Below, piece by piece: positions 9,059 to 17,412 of a DNA stretch of 64,000 nucleotides. Each line of letters starts with the position of its first letter. Position 1 is the stretch's first letter. Where the stretch lies: the NCBI GenBank assembly GCA_016703605.1, contig JADJBU010000007.1, forward strand, positions 155,349 to 219,348. The letters are read 5' to 3'. Source of the DNA: Candidatus Villigracilis adiacens. GTDB taxonomy: Bacteria; Chloroflexota; Anaerolineae; Anaerolineales; Villigracilaceae. The position numbers were made by a program, and so were the translations under genes. The notes below the pieces were generated by a model, which was not told the DNA's origin, searched no databases, and was given only the letters and a program-made list of their open reading frames with translations.

Positions 9059-9616
9059 ATGAAAAACAGCCTTCGCACGAATCCCCCCCCGTTGAGACGA
9101 AAACAAGATCGCGCTTCGGGAATCGCCCTGGGCTTGGTTGCTGTCCTCTTGGCAGTTTCCTGCGCCCCAACCACCCCAACCGAAAGCGCCCCCCAGACCG
9201 CGGCGCCGGTTGTGGAAGTCCCCGCTTTAACCGAGGTTCCGGCTGTTCAGACCGAGGCTCCGGCAGTTCAACCTCTTGCCACCTCCCGCGGCGATGCGCT
9301 CGAAGCCACCGACCCGGCAACGGTCAATTTTGCGTCCGGGCAATTGCAACTGGTGGAATTTTTTCGCTTTACCTGAAGTACCTGCCGCGCCATGGCGCCC
9401 ATGGTTCATGGGCTTGAAGCGGAATATTTTGGCAGGATCAAATTCAGTTACCTCGATGCCGACGACCCCAACACCGAATCCTTCCAGCGCGCGCTGGGGT
9501 TTGTCTATCAGCCCGAGTTTTATCTTCTGGATGCGAACGGCAATGTGTTGAAGAAACTGGTCGGCTTCGTCTCTGAGGATGATTTCCGAAACCTGTTCAA
9601 CGAAAATCTCCAATAA
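9059..9616 (+). CDS. Thioredoxin-fold lipoprotein with in-frame TGA at CxxC: candidate selenoprotein
   Basis: The product has 185 residues if TGA 9374-9376 is read through. AAAAGGAG sits just before the ATG at 9059. A signal peptide with lipobox LAVSC is followed by a Pro/Thr/Val-rich linker to about residue 85 and then a thioredoxin domain. Around the TGA the frame reads EFFRFT-stop-STCRAMAP, so the stop falls exactly on the first cysteine of a CxxC motif (EFFAxWCxxCRAMAP in relatives). The same frame continues without a shift through YLDADDPNTESF and FYLLDANGNVLKKLVGF to a TAA at 9616. A 7-bp hairpin follows the TGA. The options are selenocysteine (U106-S-T-C109), a TGC to TGA nonsense mutation, or a sequencing error. 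The protein probably faces outward and reduces or oxidises dithiols. Confidence 0.72.
9397..9413 (+). promoter_or_regulatory. SECIS-like hairpin after the in-frame TGA
   Basis: GCCCATG, loop GTT, CATGGGC form a perfect 7-bp stem. The loop starts 28 bases after the TGA and begins with G followed by T. Known bacterial SECIS elements are small stem-loops with a guanine at the start of the loop, placed some 16-37 bases after the UGA, so spacing and loop fit. It also falls where the protein encodes APMVHGL, so chance pairing cannot be excluded. Confidence 0.45.
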
Positions 9617-9627
9617 GTTTTGATTGC

Positions 9628-9662
9628 AAAAAGAAGGCTCCTGTTTTAGGAGCCTTCTTTTT
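9628..9662 (+). terminator. Rho-independent terminator
   Basis: AAGAAGGCTCCT, loop GTTTT, AGGAGCCTTCTT, then a T run. It ends the thioredoxin-like gene 12 bases after its stop. Confidence 0.92.
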
Positions 9663-9663
9663 A

Positions 9664-9857
9664 TTAATTCACCTTACGCACCTGTGCTTCGACTACGTGG
9701 CGCTTCGAGCGCCACTCCGCTCAGCACGGCTGCCGCCCTGAGCGGAGTCGAAGGGCATTTTGGGCTGTTAGAGTATTTTGCGTAAGGTGAGTTAAGAAAT
9801 ATTCTCTCAGAGATTCTTCGCTTCGATCAGGATGACATCGCGTAAGGTGAGCATTAA
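9664..9857. repeat. Composite palindromic repeat with TTAAxTCACCTTACGC ends
   Basis: The left end is TTAATTCACCTTACGC (9664-9679) and the right end is GCGTAAGGTGAGTTAA (9780-9795). A second right end, GCGTAAGGTGAGCATTAA, is at 9840-9857. Inside is a second palindrome built on CTCCGCTCAG...CTGAGCGGAG (about 9713-9747), and between the two right ends lies another simple repeat (GAGATTCTTCGCTTCGATCA). The last right end contains the stop codon of the minus-strand gene at 9854. A related copy lies at 15351-15438. Confidence 0.8.
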
Positions 9858-10927
9858 TTCGGGACGAAAAAGTTGCTGACGATGTTGATAAATATCTCGA
9901 AAATCACCAGCAGGAATGGCGAAAGGACGGTGACGAACAGGCGGTAGAAGGTCGTCCCCTGGAAGGGCCAGTCGGTGGCGCCGGAGACAGTCTGGATGGT
10001 CTGCTTCAACCGGTTCAGCGAATCGGCGTCGCGGGCATAGGCGGCAGATTTGCCGTCCCTCCCGATCTTGCGATGCAGTTCCTGCGACAGTTCCTGAAAG
10101 TCGTAATTCAACCGGTCCAGCATCTGGTTCTTGATCTTCGACATTCTGCGATGCGCCTCCCATAATGGAAGGAAAAAACTGACCGGGGCAACGATGCAAT
10201 ACAGGCTGACGTAGATCGCATATTCGAGGACCGGCGGGTCGATCAGCAGGGGCTGGAGTCCCAGGTTGAGGGCGATGATCGCGGCGATGCCGACAAATTC
10301 CAGCGCGAAGTTCTTCACCGAGCAGAAGACCTCCAGCCGGTCTGCGTCCACGGTCAACGGCAGGTCGGCGCGTTCGAAAAGATTGTTCATTTCCAGCGAC
10401 GCGCAAATATGCCGGGCTGCCGCCACACCGATGCAGTAGTAAGCCAGGAACCGCACTCCCTGCACGAGGGCGATCTCGAAGCCGTTCGCGCTGTACCAGT
10501 ATTCCTGAAAATGTTCGACGCTGAATGAAATTCCCAGCCCCGCGCCCAGCAGCCCGAATAAAATGCCGATGACCCACCACAAGGCGCGGGAATGAGACGC
10601 CCGAATCTTCTCAATGTGGAAAAGGTTCTGGTCGCCCTCCTCCCGCATGTAGCGCGAGATGCTTTCATAAGTGCGCAGGATGCTCCACGGCTGGGTGGCG
10701 TAGAAATATCCCGCCACCGGAAAGACAAGCGCCATGTTCAAAAGGGTCACGCCGTCCAAACCGGGCGGATACCCAAAAAACAAGGGAAGGATGACCGCGT
10801 ACAGAATACCCGAGAGGATAAAGAAGAGTCCCGCCGCAAAGGGGGAAACTCTCCAACGCTCAAAAAACAACCTTCCCAGTGGGTCGGAACCGAGAATATC
10901 CGTCAACGCCAATTGCTTTGATGGCAT
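9854..10927 (-). CDS. Multi-pass membrane protein of unknown function
   Basis: The product has 357 residues. The start at 10927 (MPSKQLAL) is preferred over 10951 because GGAGG lies just before it. Six to eight hydrophobic segments are visible: a pair near 40-90, a Gly-rich one near 140-165, further ones near 180-300 and a last one near 330-350. A charged, heptad-rich soluble stretch (ELSQELHRKIGRDGKSA) precedes the last segment. No enzyme motif or known family is recognised. The stop codon lies inside a palindromic repeat, so the extreme C-terminus may have been shaped by that element. Confidence 0.75.
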   Translation of the reverse strand: MPSKQLALTDILGSDPLGRLFFERWRVSPFAAGLFFILSGILYAVILPLFFGYPPGLDGVTLLNMALVFPVAGYFYATQPWSILRTYESISRYMREEGDQNLFHIEKIRASHSRALWWVIGILFGLLGAGLGISFSVEHFQEYWYSANGFEIALVQGVRFLAYYCIGVAAARHICASLEMNNLFERADLPLTVDADRLEVFCSVKNFALEFVGIAAIIALNLGLQPLLIDPPVLEYAIYVSLYCIVAPVSFFLPLWEAHRRMSKIKNQMLDRLNYDFQELSQELHRKIGRDGKSAAYARDADSLNRLKQTIQTVSGATDWPFQGTTFYRLFVTVLSPFLLVIFEIFINIVSNFFVPN

Positions 10928-10998
10928 GAAACCTCCGTCTGAATTCGCCAACTATACCCGGAAAACCCCGGCTTTCCAATAGACCGCTTGCATAAGCA

Positions 10999-11067
10999 GC
11001 CACAGAGACACAGAGAACACTGAGAAAAGCCCATTAACACCTCTGAGAACTCTGTGATCTCTGTGGC
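10999..11067. repeat. Long imperfect palindrome, GCCACAGAG type
   Basis: GCCACAGAGACACAGAGAAC on the left pairs with GTGATCTCTGTGGC-type sequence on the right (11041-11067). A half copy, GCCACAGAGACCACA, occurs at about 15250. It lies upstream of the -10 box of the gene at 11108. Confidence 0.7.
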
Positions 11068-11093
11068 AAAAACGACTTTGGCAAGAGATCAAA

Positions 11094-11099
11094 TATAAT
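11094..11099 (+). promoter_or_regulatory. -10 box, near-leaderless start
   Basis: A perfect TATAAT lies 8 bases before the ATG at 11108, and no ribosome binding site lies between. A leaderless transcript is implied. Confidence 0.55.
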
Positions 11100-11107
11100 T
11101 CGGGCTT

Positions 11108-12196
11108 ATGGAAAACATCCTGCATATTTTCGCATTTCTGGCTGGCGCGGGCATAATTCTTACCACCCTGTCGTCTGCCGTTTCAACCTTTGTCCTTCCG
11201 CGCAGCGCACGCAGCCAGCTCAACCGCCTGGTCTTTGGCGTGATGCGCAGGCTGGTCGAACTCCTCATCCGCTTTGCGAAGACCTACGAACAAAAAGACG
11301 CGATTATGGCGTATTACTCGCCGGTCGCGTTGATGCTGCTCGTCCCGACCTGGTATGCCCTGATCGCCCTCGGATATGCCCTCATCTACTGGGCTTTGAG
11401 CGCCGGTGATTTTTTCTTCGATTTCAGACTGAGCGGTTCGTCTCTTCTGACCCTGGGATTCACAGCCTCCGAGGGACCTTTGCTTACGCTGTTTGTTTTT
11501 TCCGAAGCCATGCTGGGACTCATCATGGTCGCGCTATTGATCGCCTACCTGCCCACCATGTACTCCGCCTTCTCGCGCCGCGAACAACTGGTCAACATGC
11601 TCGAAGTCCGCGCCGGGAACCCGCCCAACCCCTACGACATGCTAACCCGCTATCAGCGCATTCATGGGCTGGATAAACTCGCCGATCTCTGGCGTCAATG
11701 GGAGGTCTGGTTTGCAGACATGGAGGAAAGCCACACCACCCTGCCCGCGCTGGTCTTCTTCCGTTCGCCCCGCGCCGACGTATCCTGGGTCACCTCCGCC
11801 GGCGCAGTCCTGGACTCAGCCGCCATCGTCCTTTCGTCCATCGAAATCCCCACCGAAATGTCCGCCGCATTGTGCATCCGCGCCGGGTTTATCGCCTTCG
11901 ACCGCATTGCCCATTACTTCGACATCCCGCGCCCCCGCGAACCCAAATACCCTCAAACCCCCATCAGTATTACGCGGGAGGAATACGATGGACTGATCCG
12001 CAAACTGGAGGAGGCCGGGCTTCCCATCAAGCCCGACCGCGAAAACGCCTGGCTCGATTTCGCGGGCTGGCGGGTCAACTACGACCGGACCTTGCTCGTT
12101 CTGTGCAGCATGGTCATGGCTCCCCAAGCCCCCTGGTCCAGCGACCGCGCGCCAAAATTCAAACTTCCCAAGTTGTGGATATCAAAACATAAATAA
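11108..12196 (+). CDS. Membrane protein, weakly ion-channel-like
   Basis: The product has 362 residues. It has a first membrane segment at about 5-30, two more near 75-100 and 130-160, then a long soluble C-terminal domain. Between the last two segments lies SGSSLLTLGFTASEGP, which looks like the pore helix and filter region of two-helix potassium channels (usual TVGYGD), but the canonical GYG is replaced by LGF. The soluble part is rich in Arg/Pro and carries no motif I know. It could be a degenerate channel or an unrelated protein. It probably has a leaderless transcript and is ended by the terminator at 12208. Confidence 0.7.
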   Translation: MENILHIFAFLAGAGIILTTLSSAVSTFVLPRSARSQLNRLVFGVMRRLVELLIRFAKTYEQKDAIMAYYSPVALMLLVPTWYALIALGYALIYWALSAGDFFFDFRLSGSSLLTLGFTASEGPLLTLFVFSEAMLGLIMVALLIAYLPTMYSAFSRREQLVNMLEVRAGNPPNPYDMLTRYQRIHGLDKLADLWRQWEVWFADMEESHTTLPALVFFRSPRADVSWVTSAGAVLDSAAIVLSSIEIPTEMSAALCIRAGFIAFDRIAHYFDIPRPREPKYPQTPISITREEYDGLIRKLEEAGLPIKPDRENAWLDFAGWRVNYDRTLLVLCSMVMAPQAPWSSDRAPKFKLPKLWISKHK

Positions 12197-12207
12197 CCGC
12201 CATAACT

Positions 12208-12243
12208 AAAAGTGACTGTCGCCTGCGAGGTGACAGTCACTTT
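12208..12243. terminator. Terminator hairpin
   Basis: AAAGTGACTGTC pairs with GACAGTCACTTT around a short GC-rich loop, followed by T and preceded by A. It lies 12 bases after the stop at 12196. Confidence 0.85.
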
Positions 12244-12263
12244 TGCTTCCAGAATTAGCCGGG

Positions 12264-12287
12264 GTCGAACGTCTCCCGACGTTCGAT
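12264..12287. repeat. GTCGAACGTC palindrome, copy 1
   Basis: GTCGAACGTC, TCCC, GACGTTCGAT. Further copies are at 17413-17436 and 54227-54250. All three are intergenic and lie shortly after a gene end. Confidence 0.75.
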
Positions 12288-12303
12288 TTTCAATAGCGCC
12301 CTC

Positions 12304-13683
12304 TTACACCTGCGCGCCGGATGAGTTGTTTTCTCCGTAGCGTTTCGCATCTCCGATGGCTTTTTGCACATTCACAAACGGCAGCAGGATCAAGCCCATG
12401 ATGAAGAAGAATATCAGGGCAAGGATGGCGATGCGCAGGTTGCCGAATATCTGGTTTGCCAGACCAAAGACCAGCGGACCGATCCAGGAGGTGCCGCGCT
12501 CGCTGATCTCATAGAAGGCGAAGAACTCGGCTTCCTTGCCCCTGGGAATCATCTGCGCGAACAGGCTGCGGCTGATGGCTTGCGACCCGCCCATCACCAG
12601 GGCGATGAAAACGCCAAGGATGAAAAATTGGGCGGTCACGCTGTCGCCTTTCAAACCGCCGTAGGCATAGATGACCACGCCCGCCCAAATGACCAAACTG
12701 ACGATGACCGATTGCTTTGCGCCGATCCAGCCTGCCAGTTTGCCCCAGAACAACGCGCCGAAGAACGCCATGAACTGGATCATCAGGATGACCGCCGTCA
12801 ACGTGGTCTGATCCTGTTCCAACCCGCCCTGAATGACCGGCGCGGCGGCAAATGTAGCGGCGACCGCGATCACAGTCTGGATGCCGTCGTTATAAAGGAA
12901 GTACGCCAGCAGGAACTTCATCGTTTCGGGGAAGTGCCGCACTTCGCTGAAAGTCTTTTTTAACTGCTTGAAACCGATGCTCACATACGTCTCGCCCGCC
13001 GGGAGCGCCTTCGCGGCGTGCCGCGGACGAAGCCTTGCCCAGGTGAAGAACGCAAACCCGATCCACCACAAACCCGCCGAGGCAAGGTTGATGCGCACCG
13101 CCAGGTCACCGGGAACGCCAATGTCTTCGCTAAAAATGAAGAAGGCAAGGTTGAGCGCGAGCAAAATCCCGCCGCCCATGTAACCCATTGCCCAGCCATA
13201 GGAGGAAACCCTGTCCCGCTCCTCTTCGCTGGCGATATCCGGCAGGTAGGCATTGTAAAAAACGATTGCCGCGCCAAATGAAAGGTTGGCAAGAATGAAC
13301 AACACGCCGCCCAGCCACCACAACCCGCCCGTCAGCAGGAACATCAGGATCGTGGCAATCGCCCCGATCGTTGCGAATATCTGCATCATGCGTTTGCGCA
13401 GGTGGGAATAATCCGCGATCGCGCCGAGGATCGGCAGGAACAGAACCTGCATCCCGACCGAGAACGATATGCAATACGGCAGGAAGGAATCGGGCGCGAC
13501 TGGAATACCCAGGAAGGACACAGTCGAAGTCCCCGCCGCCTCCGCCGCCGCCCGCGCCAGACTCGCCACATACGGACCCAGGAAGACCGTCCCCACCGTG
13601 GTGCTAAAGGCTGAATTCGCCCAGTCGTACATTGCCCAGCCGAAGATTTCTTTTCTATCGTTGACGAGCGTTTCCGTTGCCAT
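12304..13683 (-). CDS. MFS transporter, UMF1/Atg22-like
   Basis: The product has 459 residues and twelve predicted membrane segments. The N-terminal GWAMYDWANSAFSTTVGTVF matches the YDWANSA hallmark of the UMF1 (Atg22-like) branch of the major facilitator superfamily. The ISRSLFAQMIPRGKEAEFF loop in the second half is also typical. Substrates of bacterial members are mostly unknown, and export of amino acids or nucleosides has only been guessed. GGAGG precedes the ATG. The gene is transcribed alone, convergent with the gene at 11108 and divergent from ffh. Confidence 0.9.
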   Translation of the reverse strand: MATETLVNDRKEIFGWAMYDWANSAFSTTVGTVFLGPYVASLARAAAEAAGTSTVSFLGIPVAPDSFLPYCISFSVGMQVLFLPILGAIADYSHLRKRMMQIFATIGAIATILMFLLTGGLWWLGGVLFILANLSFGAAIVFYNAYLPDIASEEERDRVSSYGWAMGYMGGGILLALNLAFFIFSEDIGVPGDLAVRINLASAGLWWIGFAFFTWARLRPRHAAKALPAGETYVSIGFKQLKKTFSEVRHFPETMKFLLAYFLYNDGIQTVIAVAATFAAAPVIQGGLEQDQTTLTAVILMIQFMAFFGALFWGKLAGWIGAKQSVIVSLVIWAGVVIYAYGGLKGDSVTAQFFILGVFIALVMGGSQAISRSLFAQMIPRGKEAEFFAFYEISERGTSWIGPLVFGLANQIFGNLRIAILALIFFFIMGLILLPFVNVQKAIGDAKRYGENNSSGAQV

Positions 13684-13869
13684 GATTCCTCCGCGAGATG
13701 GATTTTTAGAAAGAACACATGTCAGTATAAGGAGTTTCGATGGGGATGTAAAGCGGAGGCGGGTAAACGACGCATTAACACCCCCGCCTCCCGCTTGACC
13801 CTCGACCTGCTACACGCTACAATGCCCCTCCTACTCTGAAAAATTTACCGCCCAAGGACAATTCCTTTC

Positions 13870-15192
13870 ATGTTCGAAACACTCACCGGACGCCTCAACC
13901 AGATCTTCGACAACCTGCGCAAACGCGGAAAGCTCTCCGAAGCCGACGTGGATGCCGCCATGAAGGAAGTGCGCCTCGCCCTGCTCGAAGCGGACGTGCA
14001 TTTCAGCGTGGTGAAAACCTTCATTGCCAAAGTCCGCGAGAGGGCGGTGGGAACCGAGGTGTCCAAGGCGCTCAACCCCGGTCAGCAGGTGATCAAGATC
14101 GTCAACGAGGAACTCGTTGCAACATTGGGCGATCCCGCTCCATTGAATCTAACCGGTCCCAAACCGCGGGTGGTGATGATGGTCGGTTTGCAGGGTTCGG
14201 GCAAGACCACCGTCACCGGTAAACTGGCGCGGCTGCTCAAATCCAAGGGCGAGCGGATTCTGATGGTGGCAGGCGACCCGTACCGTCCGGCGGCTGTCAA
14301 ACAATTGCAGCAGCTCGGCGAGCGGGTTGGCGTGGACGTGGAGGCGGATACTTCCATATCTCCCCCGGAACTTGCCAGGCGTTCCTTGGATAAAGCCGAA
14401 AAGGGCGGCTACACCCTCGTTTTGGTGGATACCGCCGGGCGCTCACAACTGGACGCGCAATTGATGGATGAAGTCAAGGCCATCTCGGCGAACGTCAAGC
14501 CGGTGGATACCCTTCTCGTGATCGACTCAATGATCGGTCAGGAAGCGTTGAATATTGCGCAGGGATTCAAGGATGCCATTCCGCTGACGGGCCTCGTCCT
14601 GACGAAAATGGACGGCGACTCGCGCGGCGGCGCGGCGATCTCCATCCGGTCTGTGACGGGTGTGCCGATCAAATTCATCGGTACGGGTGAAAAACTGGAT
14701 GCCCTCGAAACCTACGACCCGGCGCGCTTATCCTCCCGCATTCTGGGCATGGGCGACATGATCGGCTTGATCGAAAAAGCCGAAGCCATGTACGACGCCG
14801 AAACCGCCGAGAAGCAGGCAAAGAAGTTGATGAAAGGGGAATTCTCGCTCGAAGACTGGCTCGAACAAATGAAGCAGATGAAGAAGATGGGTCCACTGGC
14901 GCAGATCATGGAAATGCTGCCCGGGCAGATGGGGCAGGCGGCGCGGAATATCGACCCGGGGCTGGTCGAAAAGCAATTCAAGCAGTCTGAAGCGATCATC
15001 AACTCGATGACGATCAGGGAGCGCCGCGACCCGGACATTCTCAACGCTTCGCGCCGCCGCCGCATTGCCGCCGGTTCCGGCATGGACGTGCAGGATGTGA
15101 ACCGGCTGGTTAAACAGTTCCGCGAGGCGCAGAAATTGATGAAGACCCTGCAAAAGACCGGCGGCAAGGGGTTGGGCAGGTTGTTTGGATAG
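13870..15192 (+). CDS. ffh: Signal recognition particle protein Ffh
   Basis: Ffh is the GTPase that binds signal sequences of nascent membrane proteins and docks on FtsY, in complex with 4.5S RNA. The 440 residues are close to the usual 450. An N helical domain is followed by the G domain, with GLQGSGKTT near 107, DTAGR near 195 and TKMDGD near 246. A Met-rich M domain spans about 300-430 (EQMKQMKKMGPLAQIMEMLPG). The reading frame is intact. A TACAAT box at 13818 may be the -10. The gene stands alone, and no terminator with a T run follows directly. Confidence 0.98.
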   Translation: MFETLTGRLNQIFDNLRKRGKLSEADVDAAMKEVRLALLEADVHFSVVKTFIAKVRERAVGTEVSKALNPGQQVIKIVNEELVATLGDPAPLNLTGPKPRVVMMVGLQGSGKTTVTGKLARLLKSKGERILMVAGDPYRPAAVKQLQQLGERVGVDVEADTSISPPELARRSLDKAEKGGYTLVLVDTAGRSQLDAQLMDEVKAISANVKPVDTLLVIDSMIGQEALNIAQGFKDAIPLTGLVLTKMDGDSRGGAAISIRSVTGVPIKFIGTGEKLDALETYDPARLSSRILGMGDMIGLIEKAEAMYDAETAEKQAKKLMKGEFSLEDWLEQMKQMKKMGPLAQIMEMLPGQMGQAARNIDPGLVEKQFKQSEAIINSMTIRERRDPDILNASRRRRIAAGSGMDVQDVNRLVKQFREAQKLMKTLQKTGGKGLGRLFG

Positions 15193-15350
15193 CAGGCAGG
15201 TTGGCCGATTCGATCTGTTTTTGCGGGTTCTCTGGTATTTGGCGGGGTAGCCACAGAGACCACAAAATTAAATCCCCTTTCTCAAAGATATCGGCGCCAT
15301 GGCAGAGAAACCCCACTTAATCCCAAAGAGCCTTTTTTCGTAGGTTCCAT
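15193..15350. other. Intergenic stretch after ffh, no gene seen
   Basis: About 160 bases hold a half copy of the GCCACAGAG repeat (about 15250) and an otherwise unstructured AT-richer stretch. I see no reading frame or RNA gene. It runs directly into the palindromic element at 15351. Confidence 0.5.
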
Positions 15351-15438
15351 TTAACTCACCTTACGCAGTTCCTCGGCGCTGCGACATTCACGTCGCCCTG
15401 AAATTGCGAGATAAATATCGCAGCACCGCGTAAGGCGA
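15351..15438. repeat. Palindromic element with TTAACTCACCTTACGC end, copy 2
   Basis: The left end TTAACTCACCTTACGC is the complement of the right end of the 9664 copy. The right end is GCGTAAGGCGA. The interior forms an imperfect hairpin (GCTGCGACATT... against ...ATATCGCAGC). As in the other copy, it ends directly against the stop codon of a minus-strand gene (15440). Confidence 0.75.
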
Positions 15439-15439
15439 C

Positions 15440-16309
15440 CTATTTAATTTGAATCGATTGAACAAGCGCGTCGAGCGCGTTCAGGTTCGGTTGGAAAGAA
15501 TCCGGGCTGGCTGAGTTCAATAAGTCAACGACGCCTTGATAATATGCATTCATGCCGTTCTCATCCTGAACCGGGTCGCTCGGATATGGAATCCCATCCG
15601 CGTCCGGATTTTCGGCCGTGGATTGCAACGGCAACAAGATTGGCAGCATGACGGCAATCATGTATTTTCCATCACCGGTCAACCCTTCATAATGATAATA
15701 GCTGCCATTGTTAACGACGTGACCGGGGAATTGTCCATATTGCGAAACCATACGGACGCCATTTCCATTGTTAAGCGGAAGTATTTTTGCCTGCGCGGCA
15801 TACTGCTGGCCCGCCGCCCCATTGAAGGGGATGGTGGAAAGGTTTTCATTCGTCAGCGGCATGGACGGATTTGCCAAAATTGCCTGTAACTTTTCGAGGC
15901 TGTTTTTTGCCCAGGGATTAACAGCCGCATAGTCCTGCGCGGGGTAAATACGAATCACTGGCGGTAAACTATTGCCCGTGAGCGGATAATCCATCAACAC
16001 GAATTCAACATACTCCGGTGAAATACCCCAGGGTCCGGCATTTGTTTCATCGGCAGCAGGGACAAGTTCGCTGGATGCGCCACCGGCGAGACCATCCGGA
16101 ATCACCAGACTGATGTTTTGGAACGAGACGGTTATCCCGCTGGGCTGGGTGGGGCGGCTTTCCGCTGCCTGCGTCACAGCCTGCAAAGTCGAAGCAACCA
16201 CGGTCTGCAATTGAGTTTGATCCGCGGGCTCGCTGGGGATGGAACTCCCCCCACATGCCGGCGCGATGAACGCAAGCAGGGTTAATAAAAGGATCAGTTT
16301 TTTGTTCAT
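15440..16309 (-). CDS. Lipoprotein, paralog of the next gene
   Basis: The product has 289 residues. The signal peptide has lipobox FIAPAC followed by GGSS, then a segment QLQTVVASTLQAVTQ, a linker, and a domain of about 220 residues. That domain opens with SLVIPDGLAGGASS and includes GNGVRMVSQYGQFPG, YYHYEGLTGDGKYMIAVMLP and DGIPYP. The upstream gene encodes the same sequence of blocks (VRYLTQVMTNF, YYYYQGMTDDGKFFVQAVLP, TDGIPFS), so the two are tandem paralogs. Its ribosome binding site AGGAG overlaps the TAG stop of that gene, so the pair is translated together. Function is unknown; it is probably anchored outside the cell membrane. Confidence 0.85.
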   Translation of the reverse strand: MNKKLILLLTLLAFIAPACGGSSIPSEPADQTQLQTVVASTLQAVTQAAESRPTQPSGITVSFQNISLVIPDGLAGGASSELVPAADETNAGPWGISPEYVEFVLMDYPLTGNSLPPVIRIYPAQDYAAVNPWAKNSLEKLQAILANPSMPLTNENLSTIPFNGAAGQQYAAQAKILPLNNGNGVRMVSQYGQFPGHVVNNGSYYHYEGLTGDGKYMIAVMLPILLPLQSTAENPDADGIPYPSDPVQDENGMNAYYQGVVDLLNSASPDSFQPNLNALDALVQSIQIK

Positions 16310-16319
16310 GTTTATTCTC

Positions 16320-17156
16320 CTAGAATCCCTTCACCAGCATGGACTCGATCATCATATCCAATTGGTTAAGATATGGGCTGAAGGAAAAAGAGTCCGCGCT
16401 GTTTAGTTTTAGGGTTACAGCGTTGAGATAGCCCCCAAAGTCTTCCGTGCTGAATGGGATGCCGTCGGTGGGCAAGGGGGTGTTTGGGTTGTCGTCTGCG
16501 GGCAGGTAGGCGGCGTTCACAGGCAGGACCGCCTGAACGAAGAATTTTCCATCGTCAGTCATCCCCTGGTAATAATAGTAAAAATCCCTGTTGTTGATCG
16601 GCGTAAAGTTGGTCATGACCTGGGTCAGGTAGCGCACGCCATGACCGTTTTGAAAATTTAAGCCGTGGATCTGCGCGCTGAAATCGCTTCCCAGGTGTTC
16701 GGGCAGCGGCTGCCCGTCTGAATATTGCATGGATTGGATTTCGCCGATCATCAGCGCTGTCAATTCGCTGTACCCGGAATATTCGTTCGAGCGGAAGATC
16801 ATAATCTGCGGTTCGAGGCTTGTGTTGGATAATGCGTAAAGATCCAGCGTAAGTTTGATGTGTTGAGGCATGTCGCCGGACCCCGGGTTGATGTAGGGGA
16901 GTTCGACATCTGTGACGCTGGCGGATGCGGCATCGTTGGCGACTCCGTTGGGGATGAGGAGCGAAATTTCCGCAGTTTCGACCCGCGTTCCATCCGGGGT
17001 GATCTGCTCAGGTTGCGGGGTTGCCGCGGGGACGGACGTCAGCGCTTGCAGGGTTTGAGTGACCATTGTGTCGACGCTCTGGGTTGCGGCGGGGGCGGTC
17101 GCTCCGCAGGCGAGGATGATGAATAGGACGGGCAGGTATCCGATTTTCTTTTTCAT
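16320..17156 (-). CDS. Lipoprotein, first gene of a paralogous pair
   Basis: The product has 278 residues. The signal peptide has lipobox FIILAC, then SVDTMVTQTLQALTSVPAA, an N-terminal segment shared with the lipoproteins at 3707 and 15440. A domain of about 210 residues is parallel to that of its downstream paralog. Aromatic-rich strands (YYYYQGMTDDGKFF) suggest a beta fold, and no catalytic motif is visible. GGAG precedes the ATG at 17156. Function is unknown. Duplication with divergence well below half identity by eye suggests an old event. Confidence 0.84.
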   Translation of the reverse strand: MKKKIGYLPVLFIILACGATAPAATQSVDTMVTQTLQALTSVPAATPQPEQITPDGTRVETAEISLLIPNGVANDAASASVTDVELPYINPGSGDMPQHIKLTLDLYALSNTSLEPQIMIFRSNEYSGYSELTALMIGEIQSMQYSDGQPLPEHLGSDFSAQIHGLNFQNGHGVRYLTQVMTNFTPINNRDFYYYYQGMTDDGKFFVQAVLPVNAAYLPADDNPNTPLPTDGIPFSTEDFGGYLNAVTLKLNSADSFSFSPYLNQLDMMIESMLVKGF

Positions 17157-17279
17157 GATGGGGGCTCCGTAAAAGCAGGTTTGAGTCTATGCGGAGGCGT
17201 GGATTTACCCCATGACCCATTGATACTAATTGGAGGGTTTTGGTGGATAAACCACTGGTGAGGTAAAACTCAAAGATAA

Positions 17280-17314
17280 GACCCGCCGCCTGAAACAGAT
17301 TCAGGCGGCGGGTC
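17280..17314. repeat. GC-rich hairpin
   Basis: A 14-bp perfect stem (GACCCGCCGCCTGA) with a 7-base loop. It could be a terminator core lacking a U tract or a repeat unit. Confidence 0.6.
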
Positions 17315-17412
17315 AGAAAGAGGCGGCGGGTTCCGCCTGGAAACTGCTTCCTAAGTTCTATCTTGCCGCGGCGGGCGGGGAGTTCACAGAGAGAACCTCT
17401 TAAAAACGTGGA

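Noticed and set aside
9374..9376. TGA as tryptophan (recoded genetic code)
   Set aside because: All other genes use TGG for Trp and TGA as a normal stop (for example hicB, 53614-53616). Only this position has an in-frame TGA within a conserved domain.
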